A DNA stretch of 64,000 nucleotides from Limanda limanda (GCF_963576545.1 NW_026870428.1:1-64000); one strand, 5' to 3'. Shown: positions 1 through 11,031, counted from the stretch's first letter. Notes: generated from the letters alone by a model not told the origin. Translations and numbers: made by a program.

Positions 1-303
1 TGGGTCCTGCGGATCGATTGGTACCATCCCCGAGCTTGTACGACCTTCGGAAGAGGTCGACCGACGAAATTCCCCCAAATCTGAGGAGATATTCTTGAAT
101 AACTTTTTTTGTGAAGGTCGGAGAGACTTGCAAGTAGGCTCTACCCCCACTAAATGGGGTTGCGCGCATCGATCAGTACCATCCTTGAGCTTCTCCGACT
201 TTCGGAAGGGTTAGGGTTAGGGTTAGGGATGAAAGCACATAGGAGAAAGAGATATTCTTGAATAACTTTTTTTGTGAAGGTCGGAGAGACTTGCAAGTAG
301 GCT

Positions 304-325
304 CTACCCCCACTAAATGGGGTAG
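304..325. other. Inverted repeat in monomer A, reference copy
   Basis: CTACCCC (unit 54-60) and GGGGTAG (69-75) form a perfect 7-bp inverted repeat around the 8-nt loop cactaaat. Type B lacks it. The common sub-form changes hit the stem: unit 74 a-to-t makes a T-T mismatch one pair from the base, and unit 75 g-to-a breaks the basal C-G pair. The stop codon that ends most minus-strand reading frames lies in this loop. Whether it extrudes as a cruciform or folds in RNA is unknown. Confidence 0.8.
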
Positions 326-370
326 CGCGCATCGATCGGTACCATCCTTGAGCTTCTCCGACTTTCGGAA

Positions 371-391
371 GGGTTAGGGTTAGGGTTAGGG
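371..391 (+). other. Telomeric block with four G3 tracts (potential G-quadruplex), reference copy
   Basis: The sequence is (GGGTTA)3GGG, the same composition as the four-repeat human telomeric G-quadruplex. It sits at unit positions 121-141 of every 163-bp A unit. I count 288 A units with all four G3 tracts intact: 296 minus seven with only three tracts, minus one with a G-to-C change at 48333. The block also holds two overlapping TTAGGGTTA sites, matching the duplex site known for TRF1/TRF2-type Myb domains. Folding and binding are inferred from composition only. Confidence 0.9.
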
Positions 392-413
392 ATGAAAGCA
401 CATAGGAGAAAGA

Positions 414-568
414 GATATTCTTGAATAACTTTTTTTGTGAAGGTCGGAGAGACTTGGAAAGTGGTTGCATCTGGACTAATTTGGGTCCTGCGGATCGATT
501 GGTACCATCCCCGAGCTTGTACGACCTTCGGAAGAGGTCGACCGACGAAATTCCCCCAAATCTGAGGA
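414..568 (+). repeat. Reference type B monomer, 155 bp, no telomeric motif
   Basis: Positions 1-43 are identical to A. Positions 44-123 align with A without gaps at about 70% identity (about 54% over 44-80, about 84% over 81-123). Positions 124-155 are a B-specific tail where A has its telomeric block. The junction into the tail contains the 8-bp palindrome GGTCGACC, present once per B. Around it, CGACCTTC and GAAGAGGTCG can pair as an imperfect hairpin. B units are always single, never adjacent to another B in this window. Confidence 0.97.
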
Positions 569-1375
569 GATATTCTTGAATAACTTTTTTTGTGAAGGTC
601 GGAGAGACTTGCAAGTAGGCTCTACCCCCACTAAATGGGGTTGCGCGCATCGATCAGTACCATCCTTGAGCTTCTCCGACTTTCGGAAGGGTTAGGGTTA
701 GGGTTAGGGATGAAAGCACATAGGAGAAAGAGATATTCTTGAATAACTTTTTTTGTGAAGGTCGGAGAGACTTGCAAGTAGGCTCTACCCCCACTAAATG
801 GGGTAGCGCGCATCGATCGGTACCATCCTTGAGCTTCTCCGACTTTCGGAAGGGTTAGGGTTAGGGTTAGGGATGAAAGCACATAGGAGAAAGAGATATT
901 CTTGAATAACTTTTTTTGTGAAGGTCGGAGAGACTTGGAAAGTGGTTGCATCTGGACTAATTTGGGTCCTGCGGATCGATTGGTACCATCCCCGAGCTTG
1001 TACGACCTTCGGAAGAGGTCGACCGACGAAATTCCCCCAAATCTGAGGAGATATTCTTGAATAACTTTTTTTGTGAAGGTCGGAGAGACTTGCAAGTAGG
1101 CTCTACCCCCACTAAATGGGGTTGCGCGCATCGATCGGTACCATCCTTGAGCTTCTCCGACTTTCGGAAGGGTTAGGGTTAGGGTTAGGGATGAAAGCAC
1201 ATAGGAGAAAGAGATATTCTTGAATAACTTTTTTTGTGAAGGTCGGAGAGACTTGCAAGTAGGCTCTACCCCCACTAAATGGGGTAGCGCGCATCGATCG
1301 GTACCATCCTTGAGCTTCTCCGACTTTCGGAAGGGTTAGGGTTAGGGTTAGGGATGAAAGCACATAGGAGAAAGA

Positions 1376-1531
1376 GATATTCTTGAATAACTTTTTTTGT
1401 GAAGGTCGGAGAGACTTGGAAAGTGGTTGCATCTGGACTAATTTGGGTCCTGCAGATCGATTGGTACCATCCCCGAGCTTGTACGACCTTCGGAAGAGGT
1501 CGACCGACGAAATTCCCCCAAAATCTGAGGA
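1376..1531 (+). repeat. Reference B' monomer, 156 bp
   Basis: B' differs from B by two linked changes: g-to-a at unit 79 (ctgcGgatc becomes ctgcAgatc, creating CTGCAG) and one extra A in the run near unit 145 (cccccaaaatc). There are 23 copies, starting at 1376, 3953, 6204, 8455, 11032, 14090, 17305, 27272, 28724, 30176, 32590, 33710, 35637, 40464, 46587, 48039, 49972, 52068, 54808, 56735, 58986, 60913 and 63653. They are the natural segment markers. 156 is a multiple of three, so the reading frame is kept across the unit; this alone creates a recurrent 91-codon plus-strand frame. Confidence 0.95.
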
Positions 1532-2183
1532 GATATTCTTGAATAACTTTTTTTGTGAAGGTCGGAGAGACTTGCAAGTAGGCTCTACCCCCACTAAATG
1601 GGGTTGCGCGCATCGATCAGTACCATCCTTGAGCTTCTCCGACTTTCGGAAGGGTTAGGGTTAGGGTTAGGGATGAAAGCACATAGGAGAAAGAGATATT
1701 CTTGAATAACTTTTTTTGTGAAGGTCGGAGAGACTTGCAAGTAGGCTCTACCCCCACTAAATGGGGTAGCGCGCATCGATCAGTACCATCCTTGAGCTTC
1801 TCCGACTTTCGGAAGGGTTAGGGTTAGGGTTAGGGATGAAAGCACATAGGAGAAAGAGATATTCTTGAATAACTTTTTTTGTGAAGGTCGGAGAGACTTG
1901 CAAGTAGGCTCTACCCCCACTAAATGGGGTAGCGCGCATCGATCGGTACCATCCTTGAGCTTCTCCGACTTTCGGAAGGGTTAGGGTTAGGGTTAGGGAT
2001 GAAAGCACATAGGAGAAAGAGATATTCTTGAATAACTTTTTTTGTGAAGGTCGGAGAGACTTGCAAGTAGGCTCTACCCCCACTAAATGGGGTAGCGCGC
2101 ATCGATCGGTACCATCCTTGAGCTTCTCCGACTTTCGGAAGGGTTAGGGTTAGGGTTAGGGATGAAAGCACATAGGAGAAAGA

Positions 2184-2338
2184 GATATTCTTGAATAACT
2201 TTTTTTGTGAAGGTCGGAGAGACTTGGAAAGTGGTTGCATCTGGACTAATTTGGGTCCTGCGGATCGATTGGTACCATCCCCGAGCTTGTACGACCTTCG
2301 AAAGAGGTCGACCGACGAAATTCCCCCAAATCTGAGGA
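2184..2338 (+). repeat. B variant with TTCGAA (unit 118 g-to-a)
   Basis: The ordinary ccttcggaag becomes ccttcgaaag. Twelve copies start at 2184, 7012, 9263, 19069, 19550, 21476, 24859, 25340, 39184, 39665, 44011 and 44492. Nine of them flank one- or two-A runs in the middle domain, so this is a higher-order-repeat position marker and not scattered mutation. The copies at 21476 (here) and 24541 (on an ordinary B) also share a linked ttgGaaag to ttgAaaag change. Confidence 0.92.
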
Positions 2339-3952
2339 GATATTCTTGAATAACTTTTTTTGTGAAGGTCGGAGAGACTTGCAAGTAGGCTCTACCCCCA
2401 CTAAATGGGGTAGCGCGCATCGATCGGTACCATCCTTGAGCTTCTCCGACTTTCGGAAGGGTTAGGGTTAGGGTTAGGGATGAAAGCACATAGGAGAAAG
2501 AGATATTCTTGAATAACTTTTTTTGTGAAGGTCGGAGAGACTTGCAAGTAGGCTCTACCCCCACTAAATGGGGTAGCGCGCATCGATCGGTACCATCCTT
2601 GAGCTTCTCCGACTTTCGGAAGGGTTAGGGTTAGGGTTAGGGATGAAAGCACATAGGAGAAAGAGATATTCTTGAATAACTTTTTTTGTGAAGGTCGGAG
2701 AGACTTGGAAAGTGGTTGCATCTGGACTAATTTGGGTCCTGCGGATCGATTGGTACCATCCCCGAGCTTGTACGACCTTCGGAAGAGGTCGACCGACGAA
2801 ATTCCCCCAAATCTGAGGAGATATTCTTGAATAACTTTTTTTGTGAAGGTCGGAGAGACTTGCAAGTAGGCTCTACCCCCACTAAATGGGGTTGCGCGCA
2901 TCGATCAGTACCATCCTTGAGCTTCTCCGACTTTCGGAAGGGTTAGGGTTAGGGTTAGGGATGAAAGCACATAGGAGAAAGAGATATTCTTGAATAACTT
3001 TTTTTGTGAAGGTCGGAGAGACTTGCAAGTAGGCTCTACCCCCACTAAATGGGGTAGCGCGCATCGATCGGTACCATCCTTGAGCTTCTCCGACTTTCGG
3101 AAGGGTTAGGGTTAGGGTTAGGGATGAAAGCACATAGGAGAAAGAGATATTCTTGAATAACTTTTTTTGTGAAGGTCGGAGAGACTTGCAAGTAGGCTCT
3201 ACCCCCACTAAATGGGGTAGCGCACATCGATCAGTACCATCCTTGAGCTTCTCCGACTTTCGGAAGGGTTAGGGTTAGGGTTAGGGATGAAAGCACATAG
3301 GAGAAAGAGATATTCTTGAATAACTTTTTTTGTGAAGGTCGGAGAGACTTGCAAGTAGGCTCTACCCCCACTAAATGGGGTAGCGCGCATCGATCGGTAC
3401 TATCCTTGAGCTTCTCCGACTTTCGGAAGGGTTAGGGTTAGGGTTAGGGATGAAAGCACATAGGAGAAAGAGATATTCTTGAATAACTTTTTTTGTGAAG
3501 GTCGGAGAGACTTGGAAAGTGGTTGCATCTGGACTAATTTGGGTCCTGCGGATCGATTGGTACCATCCCCGAGCTTGTACGACCTTCGGAAGAGGTCGAC
3601 CGACGAAATTCCCCCAAATCTGAGGAGATATTCTTGAATAACTTTTTTTGTGAAGGTCGGAGAGACTTGCAAGTAGGCTCTACCCCCACTAAATGGGGTT
3701 GCGCGCATCGATCGGTACCATCCTTGAGCTTCTCCGACTTTCGGAAGGGTTAGGGTTAGGGTTAGGGATGAAAGCACATAGGAGAAAGAGATATTCTTGA
3801 ATAACTTTTTTTGTGAAGGTCGGAGAGACTTGCAAGTAGGCTCTACCCCCACTAAATGGGGTAGCGCGCATCGATCGGTACCATCCTTGAGCTTCTCCGA
3901 CTTTCGGAAGGGTTAGGGTTAGGGTTAGGGATGAAAGCACATAGGAGAAAGA

Positions 3953-6203
3953 GATATTCTTGAATAACTTTTTTTGTGAAGGTCGGAGAGACTTGGAAAG
4001 TGGTTGCATCTGGACTAATTTGGGTCCTGCAGATCGATTGGTACCATCCCCGAGCTTGTACGACCTTCGGAAGAGGTCGACCGACGAAATTCCCCCAAAA
4101 TCTGAGGAGATATTCTTGAATAACTTTTTTTGTGAAGGTCGGAGAGACTTGCAAGTAGGCTCTACCCCCACTAAATGGGGTTGCGCGCATCGATCAGTAC
4201 CATCCTTGAGCTTCTCCGACTTTCGGAAGGGTTAGGGTTAGGGTTAGGGATGAAAGCACATAGGAGAAAGAGATATTCTTGAATAACTTTTTTTGTGAAG
4301 GTCGGAGAGACTTGCAAGTAGGCTCTACCCCCACTAAATGGGGTAGCGCGCATCGATCAGTACCATCCTTGAGCTTCTCCGACTTTCGGAAGGGTTAGGG
4401 TTAGGGTTAGGGATGAAAGCACATAGGAGAAAGAGATATTCTTGAATAACTTTTTTTGTGAAGGTCGGAGAGACTTGCAAGTAGGCTCTACCCCCACTAA
4501 ATGGGGTAGCGCGCATCGATCGGTACCATCCTTGAGCTTCTCCGACTTTCGGAAGGGTTAGGGTTAGGGTTAGGGATGAAAGCACATAGGAGAAAGAGAT
4601 ATTCTTGAATAACTTTTTTTGTGAAGGTCGGAGAGACTTGCAAGTAGGCTCTACCCCCACTAAATGGGGTAGCGCGCATCGATCGGTACCATCCTTGAGC
4701 TTCTCCGACTTTCGGAAGGGTTAGGGTTAGGGTTAGGGATGAAAGCACATAGGAGAAAGAGATATTCTTGAATAACTTTTTTTGTGAAGGTCGGAGAGAC
4801 TTGGAAAGTGGTTGCATCTGGACTAATTTGGGTCCTGCGGATCGATTGGTACCATCCCCGAGCTTGTACGACCTTCGGAAGAGGTCGACCGACGAAATTC
4901 CCCCAAATCTGAGGAGATATTCTTGAATAACTTTTTTTGTGAAGGTCGGAGAGACTTGCAAGTAGGCTCTACCCCCACTAAATGGGGTAGCGCGCATCGA
5001 TCGGTACCATCCTTGAGCTTCTCCGACTTTCGGAAGGGTTAGGGTTAGGGTTAGGGATGAAAGCACATAGGAGAAAGAGATATTCTTGAATAACTTTTTT
5101 TGTGAAGGTCGGAGAGACTTGCAAGTAGGCTCTACCCCCACTAAATGGGGTAGCGCGCATCGATCGGTACCATCCTTGAGCTTCTCCGACTTTCGGAAGG
5201 GTTAGGGTTAGGGTTAGGGATGAAAGCACATAGGAGAAAGAGATATTCTTGAATAACTTTTTTTGTGAAGGTCGGAGAGACTTGGAAAGTGGTTGCATCT
5301 GGACTAATTTGGGTCCTGCGGATCGATTGGTACCATCCCCGAGCTTGTACGACCTTCGGAAGAGGTCGACCGACGAAATTCCCCCAAATCTGAGGAGATA
5401 TTCTTGAATAACTTTTTTTGTGAAGGTCGGAGAGACTTGCAAGTAGGCTCTACCCCCACTAAATGGGGTTGCGCGCATCGATCAGTACCATCCTTGAGCT
5501 TCTCCGACTTTCGGAAGGGTTAGGGTTAGGGTTAGGGATGAAAGCACATAGGAGAAAGAGATATTCTTGAATAACTTTTTTTGTGAAGGTCGGAGAGACT
5601 TGCAAGTAGGCTCTACCCCCACTAAATGGGGTAGCGCGCATCGATCGGTACCATCCTTGAGCTTCTCCGACTTTCGGAAGGGTTAGGGTTAGGGTTAGGG
5701 ATGAAAGCACATAGGAGAAAGAGATATTCTTGAATAACTTTTTTTGTGAAGGTCGGAGAGACTTGGAAAGTGGTTGCATCTGGACTAATTTGGGTCCTGC
5801 GGATCGATTGGTACCATCCCCGAGCTTGTACGACCTTCGGAAGAGGTCGACCGACGAAATTCCCCCAAATCTGAGGAGATATTCTTGAATAACTTTTTTT
5901 GTGAAGGTCGGAGAGACTTGCAAGTAGGCTCTACCCCCACTAAATGGGGTTGCGCGCATCGATCGGTACCATCCTTGAGCTTCTCCGACTTTCGGAAGGG
6001 TTAGGGTTAGGGTTAGGGATGAAAGCACATAGGAGAAAGAGATATTCTTGAATAACTTTTTTTGTGAAGGTCGGAGAGACTTGCAAGTAGGCTCTACCCC
6101 CACTAAATGGGGTAGCGCGCATCGATCGGTACCATCCTTGAGCTTCTCCGACTTTCGGAAGGGTTAGGGTTAGGGTTAGGGATGAAAGCACATAGGAGAA
6201 AGA
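3953..6203 (+). repeat. Segment 2: 2251-bp higher-order repeat B'-A4-B-A2-B-A2-B-A2
   Basis: Fourteen units. B' at 3953, B at 4761, 5242 and 5723. The next segment repeats this arrangement at the same length, giving a local 2251-bp period. Unlike segments 1, 3 and 4, the first ordinary B (4761) has TTCGGAAG, not TTCGAAAG. Confidence 0.95.
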
Positions 6204-8454
6204 GATATTCTTGAATAACTTTTTTTGTGAAGGTCGGAGAGACTTGGAAAGTGGTTGCATCTGGACTAATTTGGGTCCTGCAGATCGATTGGTACCATCC
6301 CCGAGCTTGTACGACCTTCGGAAGAGGTCGACCGACGAAATTCCCCCAAAATCTGAGGAGATATTCTTGAATAACTTTTTTTGTGAAGGTCGGAGAGACT
6401 TGCAAGTAGGCTCTACCCCCACTAAATGGGGTTGCGCGCATCGATCAGTACCATCCTTGAGCTTCTCCGACTTTCGGAAGGGTTAGGGTTAGGGTTAGGG
6501 ATGAAAGCACATAGGAGAAAGAGATATTCTTGAATAACTTTTTTTGTGAAGGTCGGAGAGACTTGCAAGTAGGCTCTACCCCCACTAAATGGGGTAGCGC
6601 GCATCGATCAGTACCATCCTTGAGCTTCTCCGACTTTCGGAAGGGTTAGGGTTAGGGTTAGGGATGAAAGCACATAGGAGAAAGAGATATTCTTGAATAA
6701 CTTTTTTTGTGAAGGTCGGAGAGACTTGCAAGTAGGCTCTACCCCCACTAAATGGGGTAGCGCGCATCGATCGGTACCATCCTTGAGCTTCTCCGACTTT
6801 CGGAAGGGTTAGGGTTAGGGTTAGGGATGAAAGCACATAGGAGAAAGAGATATTCTTGAATAACTTTTTTTGTGAAGGTCGGAGAGACTTGCAAGTAGGC
6901 TCTACCCCCACTAAATGGGGTAGCGCGCATCGATCGGTACCATCCTTGAGCTTCTCCGACTTTCGGAAGGGTTAGGGTTAGGGTTAGGGATGAAAGCACA
7001 TAGGAGAAAGAGATATTCTTGAATAACTTTTTTTGTGAAGGTCGGAGAGACTTGGAAAGTGGTTGCATCTGGACTAATTTGGGTCCTGCGGATCGATTGG
7101 TACCATCCCCGAGCTTGTACGACCTTCGAAAGAGGTCGACCGACGAAATTCCCCCAAATCTGAGGAGATATTCTTGAATAACTTTTTTTGTGAAGGTCGG
7201 AGAGACTTGCAAGTAGGCTCTACCCCCACTAAATGGGGTAGCGCGCATCGATCGGTACCATCCTTGAGCTTCTCCGACTTTCGGAAGGGTTAGGGTTAGG
7301 GTTAGGGATGAAAGCACATAGGAGAAAGAGATATTCTTGAATAACTTTTTTTGTGAAGGTCGGAGAGACTTGCAAGTAGGCTCTACCCCCACTAAATGGG
7401 GTAGCGCGCATCGATCGGTACCATCCTTGAGCTTCTCCGACTTTCGGAAGGGTTAGGGTTAGGGTTAGGGATGAAAGCACATAGGAGAAAGAGATATTCT
7501 TGAATAACTTTTTTTGTGAAGGTCGGAGAGACTTGGAAAGTGGTTGCATCTGGACTAATTTGGGTCCTGCGGATCGATTGGTACCATCCCCGAGCTTGTA
7601 CGACCTTCGGAAGAGGTCGACCGACGAAATTCCCCCAAATCTGAGGAGATATTCTTGAATAACTTTTTTTGTGAAGGTCGGAGAGACTTGCAAGTAGGCT
7701 CTACCCCCACTAAATGGGGTTGCGCGCATCGATCAGTACCATCCTTGAGCTTCTCCGACTTTCGGAAGGGTTAGGGTTAGGGTTAGGGATGAAAGCACAT
7801 AGGAGAAAGAGATATTCTTGAATAACTTTTTTTGTGAAGGTCGGAGAGACTTGCAAGTAGGCTCTACCCCCACTAAATGGGGTAGCGCGCATCGATCGGT
7901 ACCATCCTTGAGCTTCTCCGACTTTCGGAAGGGTTAGGGTTAGGGTTAGGGATGAAAGCACATAGGAGAAAGAGATATTCTTGAATAACTTTTTTTGTGA
8001 AGGTCGGAGAGACTTGGAAAGTGGTTGCATCTGGACTAATTTGGGTCCTGCGGATCTATTGGTACCATCCCCGAGCTTGTACGACCTTCGGAAGAGGTCG
8101 ACCGACGAAATTCCCCCAAATCTGAGGAGATATTCTTGAATAACTTTTTTTGTGAAGGTCGGAGAGACTTGCAAGTAGGCTCTACCCCCACTAAATGGGG
8201 TTGCGCGCATCGATCGGTACCATCCTTGAGCTTCTCCGACTTTCGGAAGGGTTAGGGTTAGGGTTAGGGATGAAAGCACATAGGAGAAAGAGATATTCTT
8301 GAATAACTTTTTTTGTGAAGGTCGGAGAGACTTGCAAGTAGGCTCTACCCCCACTAAATGGGGTAGCGCGCATCGATCGGTACCATCCTTGAGCTTCTCC
8401 GACTTTCGGAAGGGTTAGGGTTAGGGTTAGGGATGAAAGCACATAGGAGAAAGA
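6204..8454 (+). repeat. Segment 3: second 2251-bp copy
   Basis: Same unit order as the preceding segment: B' 6204, A4, B 7012 (TTCGAA form), A2, B 7493, A2, B 7974, A2. The B at 7974 has a private change at 8057 (ggatcTatt), which destroys the ATCGAT present in the other B units I looked at. Confidence 0.95.
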
Positions 8455-11031
8455 GATATTCTTGAATAACTTTTTTTGTGAAGGTCGGAGAGACTTGGAA
8501 AGTGGTTGCATCTGGACTAATTTGGGTCCTGCAGATCGATTGGTACCATCCCCGAGCTTGTACGACCTTCGGAAGAGGTCGACCGACGAAATTCCCCCAA
8601 AATCTGAGGAGATATTCTTGAATAACTTTTTTTGTGAAGGTCGGAGAGACTTGCAAGTAGGCTCTACCCCCACTAAATGGGGTTGCGCGCATCGATCAGT
8701 ACCATCCTTGAGCTTCTCCGACTTTCGGAAGGGTTAGGGTTAGGGTTAGGGATGAAAGCACATAGGAGAAAGAGATATTCTTGAATAACTTTTTTTGTGA
8801 AGGTCGGAGAGACTTGCAAGTAGGCTCTACCCCCACTAAATGGGGTAGCGCGCATCGATCAGTACCATCCTTGAGCTTCTCCGACTTTCGGAAGGGTTAG
8901 GGTTAGGGTTAGGGATGAAAGCACATAGGAGAAAGAGATATTCTTGAATAACTTTTTTTGTGAAGGTCGGAGAGACTTGCAAGTAGGCTCTACCCCCACT
9001 AAATGGGGTAGCGCGCATCGATCGGTACCATCCTTGAGCTTCTCCGACTTTCGGAAGGGTTAGGGTTAGGGTTAGGGATGAAAGCACATAGGAGAAAGAG
9101 ATATTCTTGAATAACTTTTTTTGTGAAGGTCGGAGAGACTTGCAAGTAGGCTCTACCCCCACTAAATGGGGTAGCGCGCATCGATCGGTACCATCCTTGA
9201 GCTTCTCCGACTTTCGGAAGGGTTAGGGTTAGGGTTAGGGATGAAAGCACATAGGAGAAAGAGATATTCTTGAATAACTTTTTTTGTGAAGGTCGGAGAG
9301 ACTTGGAAAGTGGTTGCATCTGGACTAATTTGGGTCCTGCGGATCGATTGGTACCATCCCCGAGCTTGTACGACCTTCGAAAGAGGTCGACCGACGAAAT
9401 TCCCCCAAATCTGAGGAGATATTCTTGAATAACTTTTTTTGTGAAGGTCGGAGAGACTTGCAAGTAGGCTCTACCCCCACTAAATGGGGTAGCGCGCATC
9501 GATCGGTACCATCCTTGAGCTTCTCCGACTTTCGGAAGGGTTAGGGTTAGGGTTAGGGATGAAAGCACATAGGAGAAAGAGATATTCTTGAATAACTTTT
9601 TTTGTGAAGGTCGGAGAGACTTGCAAGTAGGCTCTACCCCCACTAAATGGGGTAGCGCGCATCGATCGGTACCATCCTTGAGCTTCTCCGACTTTCGGAA
9701 GGGTTAGGGTTAGGGTTAGGGATGAAAGCACATAGGAGAAAGAGATATTCTTGAATAACTTTTTTTGTGAAGGTCGGAGAGACTTGGAAAGTGGTTGCAT
9801 CTGGACTAATTTGGGTCCTGCGGATCGATTGGTACCATCCCCGAGCTTGTACGACCTTCGGAAGAGGTCGACCGACGAAATTCCCCCAAATCTGAGGAGA
9901 TATTCTTGAATAACTTTTTTTGTGAAGGTCGGAGAGACTTGCAAGTAGGCTCTACCCCCACTAAATGGGGTTGCGCGCATCGATCAGTACCATCCTTGAG
10001 CTTCTCCGACTTTCGGAAGGGTTAGGGTTAGGGTTAGGGATGAAAGCACATAGGAGAAAGAGATATTCTTGAATAACTTTTTTTGTGAAGGTCGGAGAGA
10101 CTTGCAAGTAGGCTCTACCCCCACTAAATGGGGTAGCGCGCATCGATCGGTACCATCCTTGAGCTTCTCCGACTTTCGGAAGGGTTAGGGTTAGGGTTAG
10201 GGATGAAAGCACATAGGAGAAAGAGATATTCTTGAATAACTTTTTTTGTGAAGGTCGGAGAGACTTGCAAGTAGGCTCTACCCCCACTAAATGGGGTAGC
10301 GCACATCGATCAGTACCATCCTTGAGCTTCTCCGACTTTCGGAAGGGTTAGGGTTAGGGTTAGGGATGAAAGCACATAGGAGAAAGAGATATTCTTGAAT
10401 AACTTTTTTTGTGAAGGTCGGAGAGACTTGCAAGTAGGCTCTACCCCCACTAAATGGGGTAGCGCGCATCGATCGGTACTATCCTTGAGCTTCTCCGACT
10501 TTCGGAAGGGTTAGGGTTAGGGTTAGGGATGAAAGCACATAGGAGAAAGAGATATTCTTGAATAACTTTTTTTGTGAAGGTCGGAGAGACTTGGAAAGTG
10601 GTTGCATCTGGACTAATTTGGGTCCTGCGGATCGATTGGTACCATCCCCGAGCTTGTACGACCTTCGGAAGAGGTCGACCGACGAAATTCCCCCAAATCT
10701 GAGGAGATATTCTTGAATAACTTTTTTTGTGAAGGTCGGAGAGACTTGCAAGTAGGCTCTACCCCCACTAAATGGGGTTGCGCGCATCGATCGGTACCAT
10801 CCTTGAGCTTCTCCGACTTTCGGAAGGGTTAGGGTTAGGGTTAGGGATGAAAGCACATAGGAGAAAGAGATATTCTTGAATAACTTTTTTTGTGAAGGTC
10901 GGAGAGACTTGCAAGTAGGCTCTACCCCCACTAAATGGGGTAGCGCGCATCGATCGGTACCATCCTTGAGCTTCTCCGACTTTCGGAAGGGTTAGGGTTA
11001 GGGTTAGGGATGAAAGCACATAGGAGAAAGA
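8455..11031 (+). repeat. Segment 4: second 2577-bp copy
   Basis: Same 16-unit order as 1376-3952, at an offset of 7079 bp, with the same private units at 10225 (gcgcaca) and 10388 (ggtactatcc). The two 2577-bp segments thus come from one duplication event and are not independent expansions. Confidence 0.95.

Larger units (their letters stand above)
251..413 (+). repeat. Reference type A monomer, 163 bp, telomere-bearing
   Basis: This is the commonest A form. Unit positions 1-43 are the block shared exactly with B and include a T7 run at 17-23. Positions 54-75 form an inverted repeat. Positions 76-93 hold the alternating gcgcgc and the short palindromes ATCGAT and GGTACC. Positions 121-141 are (GGGTTA)3GGG. 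Positions 142-163 are an A-only tail ending 'gagaaaga'. Four sites define the main sub-forms: position 74 (a or t), 75 (g or a), 79 (g or a) and 88 (g or a). This copy has a, g, g, g. No coding or RNA-gene signature is present. Confidence 0.97.
1..1375 (+). repeat. Segment 0: partial B, then A2-B-A2-B-A2
   Basis: The window opens inside a B unit (1-87 is its last 87 bp). Units follow at 88 A, 251 A, 414 B, 569 A, 732 A, 895 B, 1050 A and 1213 A, each pair of A followed by B, ending at the first B'. The first A after a B carries t at unit 74. The segment matches 7080-8454 at an offset of 7079 bp; the differences noticed are one base in the opening B and a private change at 8057. Confidence 0.95.
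1376..3952 (+). repeat. Segment 1: 2577-bp higher-order repeat B'-A4-B-A2-B-A4-B-A2
   Basis: Sixteen units. It equals the 2251-bp form plus two extra A units, 3146 (unit 79 g-to-a, gcgcaca) and 3309 (ggtactatcc). Those two private variants recur at 10225 and 10388, exactly 7079 bp on. The B at 2184 is the TTCGAA form. Confidence 0.95.

Noticed and set aside
540..560. GGTCGACC and other short palindromes (ATCGAT, GGTACC) as operator or integration sites
   Set aside because: They are 6-8 bp, expected by chance in monomers of this size, and several are lost in common sub-forms; nothing links them to a function beyond restriction mapping.
251..568. CENP-B box and hence centromere identity
   Set aside because: The monomer size and higher-order structure resemble centromeric satellites, but I find no CENP-B-box-like motif in A or B. 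Location cannot be decided from sequence.
1383..1658. Recurrent 91-codon plus-strand frame (23 candidate copies, one per B')
   Set aside because: It exists only because B' is 156 bp, so the shared block is read twice in the same frame. Every copy depends on the single extra A, and ordinary B units lack it. A repeat by-product.
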